From NCBI RefSeq assembly GCF_003019275.1, contig NZ_CP027848.1, forward strand, positions 1,922,001-1,986,000: 64,000 nucleotides of DNA, written 5' to 3'. Source of the DNA: Staphylococcus muscae. GTDB taxonomy: Bacteria; Bacillota; Bacilli; Staphylococcales; Staphylococcaceae. The notes beneath the pieces are model-generated. The model saw only the letters and a list, made by a program, of their open reading frames with translations, did not search any database and had not been told where the DNA came from. A program made the position numbers and the translations under genes. Shown here piece by piece: positions 42,031-50,964 of this stretch (position 1 is its first letter; each line of letters starts with the position of its first letter).

Positions 42031-42657
42031 ATGGTAAAATATGCTAAAACACCAAAAGCTTATATTAATATCAAAGATTTAGGATTTGCTTTATTAAAAC
42101 AAGATGAACCAGATGGCACAATTAAATACGAAAAAATCACACAAACACGTGGTTTACAAGAAATTTCAGTAGAAACTGGTGGAGAAATTCAAAATGCTTA
42201 TGCAGACGGATCTATTATTGAATCTGGTAATACAGATGGTGAAGGCAAAATCTCAATGACAATGCATGCGTTTCCTAAAGAAATTCGTGAGCTAATCTTT
42301 AATGAAATTTATGACGAAAAAGGTATTTATGACGAGAAACAAGGTAAGCAAAACAACTATGTTGCTGTTTGGTTCAAACGTGAACGTCGAGACGGTACTT
42401 TTCAACGTGTTGGTTTAACAAAAGTTATGTTCTCTGATCCAGAAATTGAAGGTAAATCAGCAGAAGAAAACTGGGACTTCAGTTCAGAAGAGACTGAAGG
42501 CGTTGCAATGCACCGTATTGCCGATGGTAAACGTAAAGTTATGTTTGATTCAGCATTAGATGGGGCTGATGAGACTGAATTCTTTAAGCGTTTATTAGGT
42601 AACGAAAATGGATTAGATCAAGTTGATACAGTATCAGAAGTTTCAAGTGAAGGTTAA
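42031..42657 (+). CDS. Major tail protein, phi13 type
   Basis: The 208-residue product matches the staphylococcal major tail tube family (YAKTPKAYINIKDLGFALL, RGLQEISVETGGEIQNAYAD, GEGKISMTMHAFPKEIRE). AGGAGG precedes ATG 42031. A terminator follows. Confidence 0.9.
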   Translation: MVKYAKTPKAYINIKDLGFALLKQDEPDGTIKYEKITQTRGLQEISVETGGEIQNAYADGSIIESGNTDGEGKISMTMHAFPKEIRELIFNEIYDEKGIYDEKQGKQNNYVAVWFKRERRDGTFQRVGLTKVMFSDPEIEGKSAEENWDFSSEETEGVAMHRIADGKRKVMFDSALDGADETEFFKRLLGNENGLDQVDTVSEVSSEG

Positions 42658-42670
42658 TAATTAGAGATTC

Positions 42671-42698
42671 AGGCGACTTTAATCGGTCGCCTATTTTT
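42671..42698 (+). terminator. Terminator after the major tail gene
   Basis: AGGCGAC (42671-42677) pairs with GTCGCCT (42686-42692), followed by ATTTTTGT. Probably partial, letting tube protein exceed downstream products. Confidence 0.8.
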
Positions 42699-42736
42699 GT
42701 ATACAAAAATAACATTCGGCCGTAAGGAGTGATCAC

Positions 42737-42910
42737 ATGGCAAAATTTAAAGTTTTAAAAACAAATAGGGATAAAGCGACTCGAGAGCTTTTTAAAAAAG
42801 ATGAAACAATCACAAAATCAGTCAAATACATTAATGAACATGAACGAAAACTTAAAGAAGCGGGTTATGAACTGCCGTTTTTTGAGAGATTAGATAAAAA
42901 AGGAGAGTAA
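42737..42910 (+). CDS. Small basic phage protein
   Basis: A 57-residue protein from ATG 42737 (TAAGGAGTGAT upstream) to TAA 42910: MAKFKVLKTNRDKATRELFK and YINEHERKLKEAGYELPFF. Sits between the tail tube and chaperone genes. Unknown role. Confidence 0.7.
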   Translation: MAKFKVLKTNRDKATRELFKKDETITKSVKYINEHERKLKEAGYELPFFERLDKKGE

Positions 42911-42915
42911 TTTAA

Positions 42916-43278
42916 ATGACTAGTAAATTAAAACGTAATTACATTCAATTGGTAGAAAATCCTAATGCGGAAGAAATCAAATTAGAAACTTTCTTAACAC
43001 CACATTTTATTCCTTTAGATGTTTTGTATGGTGCTATTGACGTTATGTCAGAACTTGAACAAGTTGAAACAGGAGAAAAAGAAATGTCTTTTAAAGAACA
43101 GTTAGACAAACTGATTGATGTAGTTGTAAAGATTTATGGTAAGCAACTAACTAAAAAAGACATCAAAACACGATTACATGCACCTGACGCTTTAGACACA
43201 TTACGCAAGCAGGTTGAATTTATTGCAAATGGCCAACAAGACGAAGAAACAAAAAAGTTTATTCAGAGCATCAGCTAA
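42916..43278 (+). CDS. Tail assembly chaperone G
   Basis: The 120-residue product sits between the tail tube and tape measure genes, is helical and acidic (NPNAEEIKLETFLTPHFIPL) and contains a canonical slippery heptamer near its end. G coats the tape measure during tail assembly. Confidence 0.85.
   Translation: MTSKLKRNYIQLVENPNAEEIKLETFLTPHFIPLDVLYGAIDVMSELEQVETGEKEMSFKEQLDKLIDVVVKIYGKQLTKKDIKTRLHAPDALDTLRKQVEFIANGQQDEETKKFIQSIS
43251..43257 (+). other. Canonical -1 ribosomal frameshift site
   Basis: A AAA AAG lies in the correct phase (codons ACA AAA AAG). Slipping -1 continues as AAA GTT TAT TCA, an open frame of about 75 codons to TAA 43481. This is the standard G/GT arrangement of siphoviruses. 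Confidence 0.9.
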
Positions 43279-43481
43279 AGCAGATTAAACAAGAAGATTT
43301 AACATATCAAGGTATGTTGAAAAACTTAGATATTGTTGTAAGAGATTTAATTAAGGAAGGCAAAGACGTAAACGACGTCTTAAAAATGCCGTTTTATTAT
43401 GTGCTACAAATCCTCAATGAACGATACACAAACAAAGTCATTTCTGATGATAAAGCTGATGCAATATTAAGTGCACTTTAA
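43257..43481 (+). CDS. T part of the frameshifted GT chaperone
   Basis: The -1 frame has no suitable start of its own and reads VYSEHQLKQIKQEDLTYQ, then VVRDLIKEGKDVNDVLKM and ends AILSAL. It is made as a C-terminal extension of G. GT recruits the tail tube protein to the tape measure. Confidence 0.85.
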   Translation, partial: VYSEHQLKQIKQEDLTYQGMLKNLDIVVRDLIKEGKDVNDVLKMPFYYVLQILNERYTNKVISDDKADAILSAL

Positions 43482-43528
43482 GGAGCGTATCGCTCCTTTA
43501 TTTTTATGTGAAAGGAGGTTGCTATTAA

Positions 43529-46500
43529 ATGGCTAATAATATTCGTGGTTTTTCTATCTTAATGGATATGCAAGACGTTGGTGTGGAAAGAACATTAAAT
43601 CAAATTAAATCTCAATTCAGAACTTTAAGCACGGAAATGAGACGATCATCTAATGACTTTAAACACACAGAAAAATCTATGGTTAGTCTTAAACAACGAT
43701 CTAAAGAACTAACTAAAGGTATTCAGGTTGCTGAAAACTCTATGGAGAATATAGCTGCACAGTTAAATAGAATGTCTAAAGAAGAACAAAGAACAAGCGT
43801 CCATGCTGAAAAGTTGCGTACAGAATACAGTAAACAACATAGAGCATTAAACATGTATAAGCGCCAACTGACAGAAACTGATAAAGAGATGCGTAGATTC
43901 AGTGGTAGTACAAAATACACAGTCTTTTCATTAGACAAGATAAACGATGTATTGGGAACAGTACGCAGGCAATTAAACATTGCTAATATGACTTTTGAAA
44001 AAGGCGAAAAGTCTACAAAAAGTTATAACAACTATTTAAAGCAATTAGATATTGTTATGGATAAGCACAAGCGAACGATTCAAAGTTTAGAAGCCAGATA
44101 TAAGATGGTTTCTAAACAACAAGGTGCTAATTCTAAAAGTGCATTGGAATTAAAAGAGAAGATACTTCAAGAAAAACAATCATTAAGTGTGTTAGAGAAT
44201 CAATATAAACAGACAACAGCCGAGTCAAAACGTTTTGCTATGGAACAAAGTACAATGACTAAATCCATGAATCAAATCAGAGAACAGATAAAGTCTGTCA
44301 CAAATGCATTAAAAATTAGTGCTTCTAATTTTAAAATGAGCGGACAAACTGCAGAGGCTTATAAAGCTCGTATTTCTGAACTGAATAATGGTATGAAGCA
44401 ACAACAGTTGATTGTGCAAAATTTAAGCAGACAATATGAGTATGCTAAAAATCAATATGGTTCGACTAGTAGAGAAGCCCAAGAGTTAAACTTAAAACTA
44501 ACTGAAGAACGTGTGAAGTTAAAAAGTTTAAGTGGGCAATTAAAAGAGACTACTCACGAACATAATCGATTGCAAATGGAACAAAAACAAGGCATTTCAA
44601 CAATGTCTGAAATACGCGCTAAAATGCAAAGTTTTAACGATGTATTATCACTTTCCCGTAGCAACTTATCACGTGCAGGAGAAAGTGTGAGAGCATACAA
44701 ATCGCATTTATCAACATTAAATAGTGGTATGACACAACAAAAAACTGTGTTGCATGAATTAAAAACACAGTATGATTTCGTTGCGAGAGCGCAAGGCAAA
44801 AATAGTCAAGAAGCACGTGAACTTGCTAGTGCTATCTCACAACAAAAAATCAAGATGAACGAGCTTGAGTCTGAAATCAAACAGACAAGCGCAGAATATA
44901 AAAGACTTACAGTTGAACAACAAAGAGCACAAAGACTAAGCGTTACTGCATTTGGTCGTGGTATTCAATCAGTTAATAAATACAATGATTCTATCCGTAA
45001 CGCTACTAGCACAATGCACGCAATGGGTTCTGGAGCATTTATATACATGACATTACCTGTTGTTGCTGCAATGGGTGGAGCAATCAAATCGTCTATTGAG
45101 TGGGAACAAGCATTAGCTGGCGTAGCAAAAACTACGAATCTATCAGGCAAAGAATTGAATAAGATGGGGCAAGAAATTACTGACATGAGTAATACATTGC
45201 CATTTGCTGCATCTGAAGTAGCTGGAGTCGCTGAAGCAGCAGGACAACTTGGAGTAAAGAAAAAGGATATCACAGCATTCACTAAGACAATGCTTGATTT
45301 AGGTGTAGCAACCAATCTGACATCAGAAGAAGCAGCAACAGAATTTGCAAGGTTTGCTAATGCTGCAAAAATGCCTATTAAAGATGTAGATCGATTAGGT
45401 AGTGCGGTAACTGCACTTGGTAACTCTACTGCAACAACAGAAAAAGAAATTGTGGAAATGGCTCAACGGTTGGCAGGTGCAGGGCACCAAGCAGGTTTCA
45501 GTGCTGATCAAATTGTTAGTATTACAGCTGCAATGTCATCTTTAGGTATTGAATCTGAATCCGGCGGTTCAGCAATGACTCAAATTTTTAATAAGATGAC
45601 AAGGGCTGTGACGGATGGTGGCGAAGTATTAGAAAGTTTTGCTCGAACTTCTGGTGTGAGTGCCGAGCAATTTGCTCAAACATGGGAAAATAACCCTTCT
45701 AAAGCGTTGTCAATGTTCATCAAAGGTTTGTCAAACACTGAAGGTGGCGCTAAAGGCGTATTAAAAGCACTTGATGAAGTAGGCATTAAAGGAATCCGTG
45801 AAGCAGATGTAATTCGTCGTTTAGCTAATAACCATAAAGTTTTGGATGAAGCTTTAAAAACTGGTGCAGACGGTTGGAAAAAGAATACAGCTTTAACTGA
45901 TGAAGCATCGGTGCGTTATGAAACGATGGGTTCTAAGTTAAAAATCTTGAAAAATACATTTGTTAACTTCTTAAGAACAATCGGAGATGCTTTTGCACCA
46001 GTTATCACTAAACTAGCAGATGCTTTTACAGCCTTATTTACACACCTTCAAAGTACAAGTAGCGCTACAAAAATTGCTATCACTGTATTTGCATTAATGA
46101 CTGCTGCTATTCCACCATTACTCATTGGTGCAGGTCTATTAGGCGGGGCTATTACAAACATAGCAGGTGCAGTCAAAGTGTTGAATGGTACAAAAGGTGG
46201 TGCTGCATTCTTTGAATTATTCAATGGTGGTATTAAATCAGCGCTTCCAAAGATAGGACAGATGATTACCAAAATACCATTAATAGGTGGTGCAATGGGT
46301 AGTTTAGCAGGTCCTATTGGTATTGCTATCGCAGCTATCGTAGCAATTGGTACTGCATTTGTCATTGCCTACAAAAAATCAGAAACATTTAGAAATATTG
46401 TACATGCTATTATTGATCCAGTAGTTGCAGCGTTTAAAAACTTATGGAATGTTGCAAAGCTAGTATTTAATGCACTGAAAAGTTTATTCTCAGGTAATAC

Positions 46501-49435
46501 ATTACCAGCAGTTGATATCTTATCTAAATTTTTACCTAAAGAAACGGCTGTAAAGATAATTTCAGTATTTATGCAAATGAGAGACACCGTTATAAACGCT
46601 TTTAGAGAAGTTGGTCGTTTTGGAACTGAAATAGGTAAGAAATTAGCCTTATTCTGGAAAGAGAATGGAAAAGATATACTTGCAGCACTTGATAATATAA
46701 AAAATGCAATTATTTTTGTATTTAATGGTATTAAAGGCTTTTTATGGCCAATCATACAAGGTCTTGGCAGATTATTCAAAACTATTTTTATGGGTGTGAT
46801 TGTGCCCGCAGTAAAAATTGGTATGAAGGCTATTTGGTCTGTTATGAAGTTTTTATGGCCACTCATTAAAACATTAATTGTGGATACTTGGAATAACATT
46901 AAAGGCATTATCAAAGGCGCTTTAGATGTCATTCTTGGAATTGTAAAAATCTTTAGCGGAATTTTTACAGGAAACTGGCAATTAATTTGGTCGGGAATTA
47001 AACAAGTTGCGAGTGGCGCATTAAAGTTTTTATGGAATCTCATTCAACTTTGGTTGATTGGTAAAATCTTAAAAGTTGCAAAATTCTTTGGTGCATTATT
47101 AATTGGAGCAATAAAAAATGCATTTAATACGATAAGAAACGTAATCAATACTGTACTAAAATTTGTTTGGAATATTATTAAAACAATATTCAGTCGAATT
47201 CTGTCATTTTCAAAGTCAATTTTTAATGGACTTTCAAAATTTATACGTTATATATTTGTGAGTATTAGAAATAGTGTAACTGGAACTGTAAAATCATTAT
47301 GGTACAACATAAAGAAAGTCTGGAATTTATTGAATCGTGGAAGCCGTTCAATCTTCCAATCTTTGAAAAATTTTCTTGTGAGAATTTGGAATAACATAAA
47401 GCATAATGTATCACGAATTGCCTACAACCTTTGGTCTAGCGTAAGACGTACATTTAACCATTTACTCTCGGGAACACGTTCAATTTTCAATCGAGTGAAA
47501 TCATCAATGGTAAATGTTTGGCATAGTATTAGGCGTTCTGTCACTGGAATCGCTTCAAAATTATGGGGAAGTGTACGCAGAATATTTAATAATATGGCAA
47601 ATGGACTCAAATCCATCATTGGACGAATTAAAAGCCATATCACTGGTATGGTTAAGGCTATAAAAAAAGGATTGAACGGACTTATTAAAGGTCTTAACTG
47701 GGTAGGTTCAAAGTTAGGACTTCCAGCTATACCTAAACTTTCAACAGGAACTCAAAAGATTAACAGACAAATCACTACAACATCAGATGGTCGTCTTAAA
47801 CAAGGTACAATGGCTATTGTTGGTGATAAAGGACCAGGAAATGGCAAAGGTAAAGATGGCCGACGTGAATTAATTCAATATCCTAATGGAAAAACTGCGC
47901 TAACACCTGCAAATGACACAACTACTTGGTTGCCTAAAGGCTCTCGAGTTATAAGTGGCGGAGCACGTCAGAAAATGTTAGCAACAGGAACGTTACCACA
48001 TTTTAGCGTTGGTACATGGTTGAAAAATGCTTCTGGTTGGGTTGGCAATAAAGTAAAAGGCGCAGGAGAATGGCTAACTGATAGAATTGGCGATGTAATG
48101 GATTACATGGATAACCCAACAAAACTATTCAACAAGTTATTATCTAACTTAGGTATTAATTTCGAATCTATTACTCGTGGTATGGGTATTGTAGGTCAAA
48201 TCACACGTGCAGCATTTAATAAAATCAAACAAGGTGCCATTGACTGGTTAAAAGATGGCTTTGATTCATTAGGTGGAGAATTAGTGGGTGGAATTTTAGA
48301 CCCAGATAAAATCAACTACCACTATGGACACACTGCTGCATATACTGCTGCGACAGGACGTCCTTTCCATGAAGGAGTCGATTTCCCATTCGTCTATCAA
48401 ACTGTACGGACACCAATGGGTGGAAGATTAACTCGTATGCCTTTTATGGATGGTGGTTACGGAAATTATGTAAAAATCACTAGCGGTGCTATTGACATGT
48501 TATTTGCCCACCTTAAAAACTTTAGTAAATCTCCACCATCTGGTTCAACTGTTAAACCTGGAGACGTCGTAGGTCTTACTGGAAATACAGGCTTTAGTAC
48601 AGGTCCGCATCTTCATTTTGAAATGAGAAGAAACGGACGTCATTTTGACCCAGAACCTTATTTGAGAAAGGCTAAAGCAAATGGGAAACTGGCTGTCTCT
48701 GGTGGTAAAGGCGGTGCTTCTGGTAGATGGAGTGGCAATATCAGACAAGCTTTGAAGTTGGCAGGTTTACCTACCACAGGTGCTTACGTCAGTGCTTGGG
48801 CTAAACAAATTCAAACCGAATCAGGTGGTAATCCTAGAGCTTTAGGTGGTACTGACGGTTTGGCAGATGGTGCGGCTAAAGGTTTGGTACAGGTTAAACC
48901 AGGAACGTTTAATGCTTTTAAACTTCCAGGTCATGGTAATATTTGGAACGGCCTTGATAACTTAATCGCAGGTATGCGTTACGCTAAGGTAAGATACGGT
49001 AGATCTGGAATGTTAGGTGTTATCGGTCATGGACACGGCTATGCCACAGGCGGTCTAGTTCACAATGGCTTGTACCGTTTAGGAGAAGAAGGATATCCTG
49101 AATGGGTTATTCCTACTGATCCTGCACGTGCAAGTGATGCGGCTAAGTTGTTGGCGTTGGCTAGCAAAGATATTAGCAAAAATAAACGTCCTAAAAACTT
49201 TAGTAATAGTGCAATTGGTAGTAACAGCGACACTAGCAAGCTCGAAAGTAAGCTAGACGTTATGATAGCACTACTTACTAAATTAGTAGGTTCTAACGAA
49301 GATATAGCCGACAAAGATTATACACCAGTTATCGATAACTTTAGCCTTGCAGACTTTATCAATTCAACCATTGATAAACGTGAACGCACTAATGCAAGAA
49401 AGAATAAATTTAAAAGTGGGGGTGCTTTAATTTAA
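43529..49435 (+). CDS. Tail tape measure protein with two cell-wall hydrolase domains
   Basis: The 1968-residue protein has about 480 residues of coiled coil (three repeated units with ..RAYKSHLSTLNSGMTQQ-type sequence), a TMP core (WEQALAGVAKTTNLSGKEL), hydrophobic stretches at about 820-960 and a basic repeated region (RSIF..VWHSIRRSVTG). Toward the end are an M23 peptidase (HEGVDFPF, GNYVKITSG, GPHLHFEMRRNG) and a lytic-transglycosylase-like domain (QIQTESGGNPRAL, GLVQVKPGTF). Its length sets tail length; the enzymes open the wall during DNA entry. AAAGGAGG precedes ATG 43529. Confidence 0.95.
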   Translation: MANNIRGFSILMDMQDVGVERTLNQIKSQFRTLSTEMRRSSNDFKHTEKSMVSLKQRSKELTKGIQVAENSMENIAAQLNRMSKEEQRTSVHAEKLRTEYSKQHRALNMYKRQLTETDKEMRRFSGSTKYTVFSLDKINDVLGTVRRQLNIANMTFEKGEKSTKSYNNYLKQLDIVMDKHKRTIQSLEARYKMVSKQQGANSKSALELKEKILQEKQSLSVLENQYKQTTAESKRFAMEQSTMTKSMNQIREQIKSVTNALKISASNFKMSGQTAEAYKARISELNNGMKQQQLIVQNLSRQYEYAKNQYGSTSREAQELNLKLTEERVKLKSLSGQLKETTHEHNRLQMEQKQGISTMSEIRAKMQSFNDVLSLSRSNLSRAGESVRAYKSHLSTLNSGMTQQKTVLHELKTQYDFVARAQGKNSQEARELASAISQQKIKMNELESEIKQTSAEYKRLTVEQQRAQRLSVTAFGRGIQSVNKYNDSIRNATSTMHAMGSGAFIYMTLPVVAAMGGAIKSSIEWEQALAGVAKTTNLSGKELNKMGQEITDMSNTLPFAASEVAGVAEAAGQLGVKKKDITAFTKTMLDLGVATNLTSEEAATEFARFANAAKMPIKDVDRLGSAVTALGNSTATTEKEIVEMAQRLAGAGHQAGFSADQIVSITAAMSSLGIESESGGSAMTQIFNKMTRAVTDGGEVLESFARTSGVSAEQFAQTWENNPSKALSMFIKGLSNTEGGAKGVLKALDEVGIKGIREADVIRRLANNHKVLDEALKTGADGWKKNTALTDEASVRYETMGSKLKILKNTFVNFLRTIGDAFAPVITKLADAFTALFTHLQSTSSATKIAITVFALMTAAIPPLLIGAGLLGGAITNIAGAVKVLNGTKGGAAFFELFNGGIKSALPKIGQMITKIPLIGGAMGSLAGPIGIAIAAIVAIGTAFVIAYKKSETFRNIVHAIIDPVVAAFKNLWNVAKLVFNALKSLFSGNTLPAVDILSKFLPKETAVKIISVFMQMRDTVINAFREVGRFGTEIGKKLALFWKENGKDILAALDNIKNAIIFVFNGIKGFLWPIIQGLGRLFKTIFMGVIVPAVKIGMKAIWSVMKFLWPLIKTLIVDTWNNIKGIIKGALDVILGIVKIFSGIFTGNWQLIWSGIKQVASGALKFLWNLIQLWLIGKILKVAKFFGALLIGAIKNAFNTIRNVINTVLKFVWNIIKTIFSRILSFSKSIFNGLSKFIRYIFVSIRNSVTGTVKSLWYNIKKVWNLLNRGSRSIFQSLKNFLVRIWNNIKHNVSRIAYNLWSSVRRTFNHLLSGTRSIFNRVKSSMVNVWHSIRRSVTGIASKLWGSVRRIFNNMANGLKSIIGRIKSHITGMVKAIKKGLNGLIKGLNWVGSKLGLPAIPKLSTGTQKINRQITTTSDGRLKQGTMAIVGDKGPGNGKGKDGRRELIQYPNGKTALTPANDTTTWLPKGSRVISGGARQKMLATGTLPHFSVGTWLKNASGWVGNKVKGAGEWLTDRIGDVMDYMDNPTKLFNKLLSNLGINFESITRGMGIVGQITRAAFNKIKQGAIDWLKDGFDSLGGELVGGILDPDKINYHYGHTAAYTAATGRPFHEGVDFPFVYQTVRTPMGGRLTRMPFMDGGYGNYVKITSGAIDMLFAHLKNFSKSPPSGSTVKPGDVVGLTGNTGFSTGPHLHFEMRRNGRHFDPEPYLRKAKANGKLAVSGGKGGASGRWSGNIRQALKLAGLPTTGAYVSAWAKQIQTESGGNPRALGGTDGLADGAAKGLVQVKPGTFNAFKLPGHGNIWNGLDNLIAGMRYAKVRYGRSGMLGVIGHGHGYATGGLVHNGLYRLGEEGYPEWVIPTDPARASDAAKLLALASKDISKNKRPKNFSNSAIGSNSDTSKLESKLDVMIALLTKLVGSNEDIADKDYTPVIDNFSLADFINSTIDKRERTNARKNKFKSGGALI

Positions 49436-50949
49436 TGAATGATACTATCAAAGTTAATGACAAAGCGCTGTCTTGGCTTTATGTTCAAAGGGGGTTTCAA
49501 ATACCCTCTTTTAATTTTGAAATTGAAACAGAAAAAGTGGAAGGGCGAGCAGGTTCAGTATTTAAAAGACGTCAACTTTCTGAATATCGTTTTGAGATAC
49601 CTTTAGTTGTGCATAACGATAAATTATCAGCAGAAGGGATTAAAACGCATGATGATATTAACAATGCACTAGCTAAATTTTTTGATTACAACGAAGCGGT
49701 TAAGTTGCAATTTAAGTCTAAAAATTGGTATTGGAACGCACGATTTGAAGGGCCTTTTGAAATCAACAACAAGACAGAAAACAACATCAATGTTGTAAAC
49801 GTTAAGGTTGTTTTAACAGATCCCTACAAATATTCCGCAACTGGTAATACCAATACAGCAATCGGTGATGCAGTATCTGTTGTGAATTTAGGTACTGCAC
49901 CAACACCAATTACCGTCGAAGCTAGAGCATTAAAAGATAGCACGAACTTTATGATTGCTAATGGGGATAAAGATTATTTTATGATTGGTAAATCGGAAGA
50001 TGCTAACAAAACAACGAAAGACGTAGCACCATTTTTGTTTGATGATGAATTTAGCCGAGTCGGTCTTAGCAACTGGGCATATATGCCTGATGACACTAGT
50101 TTTGGAAGATATTTGGACGGTGGAGATGCGATGGGCGGTAGATTTCAACTTGATGCAGATGGAGATAGTATTTTTCCGAAAGACTGGGGGAAAAATACAA
50201 AAACTGACTGGCATGGTGCTGCAATTTACAAATCACTAAGCAAATCTGTTCGAGATTTTAGAGTACGATTTAAAGTTGGAGCTCGTCATGATTGGGGTGT
50301 TGGAACTGGTAAATCAGTTGCGTACTTAGTAGATGAGAATGGAAGGCTTATGTTTAGTGTTTCATATGTAAATTCAAGTGTTACAAGCAACAGTACACAA
50401 ATTGTGGTGTACGCTTATGATGAACATGAAAGCCCGAGAAAAATCTATTCTCGTAGTATTCCCCATCGAGCGAAAAACATGCCACATATCCACGCTTTTA
50501 TCTTTTTAGAAAGACAAGGTAAAAATATAAAAATCACTAATTATTTTTACGATAAAAAGAATGATAGAGATCGTCTAAAACCTATTTTTAAAGATGAAAA
50601 AGTAGTAGTTGATGGTGGCGGTTTATATCAGCGTGGGCTTAGAATTTGCAGAATGTATATTGGTAAATCAAGTAGATATCCAAAACATCTTCACACGTAT
50701 ATTATGGGCTTTAGTGTTCAAGAGCTGTTGCCAGAACAAGATAATATTGTGCCGATTGTAATTAGGCGTGGGGATGATATTGTGATTGATACAGCTAAAA
50801 AGCTGGTAACTGTAAATGATGAAAATGCACTACATCTAAAAGATTTTGGCTCTAACTATTTTAATATTGATACAGGTACATCTGAACTAGTAATATATCC
50901 ACCGAATACATTTGACACAACAGTTAAATGGCAAGACAGATTTTTGTAG
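49435..50949 (+). CDS. Distal tail protein (Dit) with a large insertion
   Basis: The 504-residue product starts in the tape-measure stop. Residues 1-140 are a Dit ring domain (DKALSWLYVQRGFQIPSFNF) and the end is a Dit galectin-like part (VNDENALHLKDFGSNYFNID). Between about 185 and 425 is a beta-rich insert (FLFDDEFSRVGLSNWAYMPD, FRVRFKVGARHDWGVG, PHIHAFIFLERQGKNI) resembling a carbohydrate-binding lectin-like module. It builds the hexameric hub at the tail tip and the insert may bind wall glycopolymers. Confidence 0.85.
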   Translation: MNDTIKVNDKALSWLYVQRGFQIPSFNFEIETEKVEGRAGSVFKRRQLSEYRFEIPLVVHNDKLSAEGIKTHDDINNALAKFFDYNEAVKLQFKSKNWYWNARFEGPFEINNKTENNINVVNVKVVLTDPYKYSATGNTNTAIGDAVSVVNLGTAPTPITVEARALKDSTNFMIANGDKDYFMIGKSEDANKTTKDVAPFLFDDEFSRVGLSNWAYMPDDTSFGRYLDGGDAMGGRFQLDADGDSIFPKDWGKNTKTDWHGAAIYKSLSKSVRDFRVRFKVGARHDWGVGTGKSVAYLVDENGRLMFSVSYVNSSVTSNSTQIVVYAYDEHESPRKIYSRSIPHRAKNMPHIHAFIFLERQGKNIKITNYFYDKKNDRDRLKPIFKDEKVVVDGGGLYQRGLRICRMYIGKSSRYPKHLHTYIMGFSVQELLPEQDNIVPIVIRRGDDIVIDTAKKLVTVNDENALHLKDFGSNYFNIDTGTSELVIYPPNTFDTTVKWQDRFL

Positions 50950-50964
50950 AAAGGAGGTTATAAA

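Noticed and set aside
46369..47043. Minus-strand frame of 224 codons opposite the tape measure gene
   Set aside because: Antisense shadow of a conserved plus-strand domain; no SD and no recognisable protein pattern.
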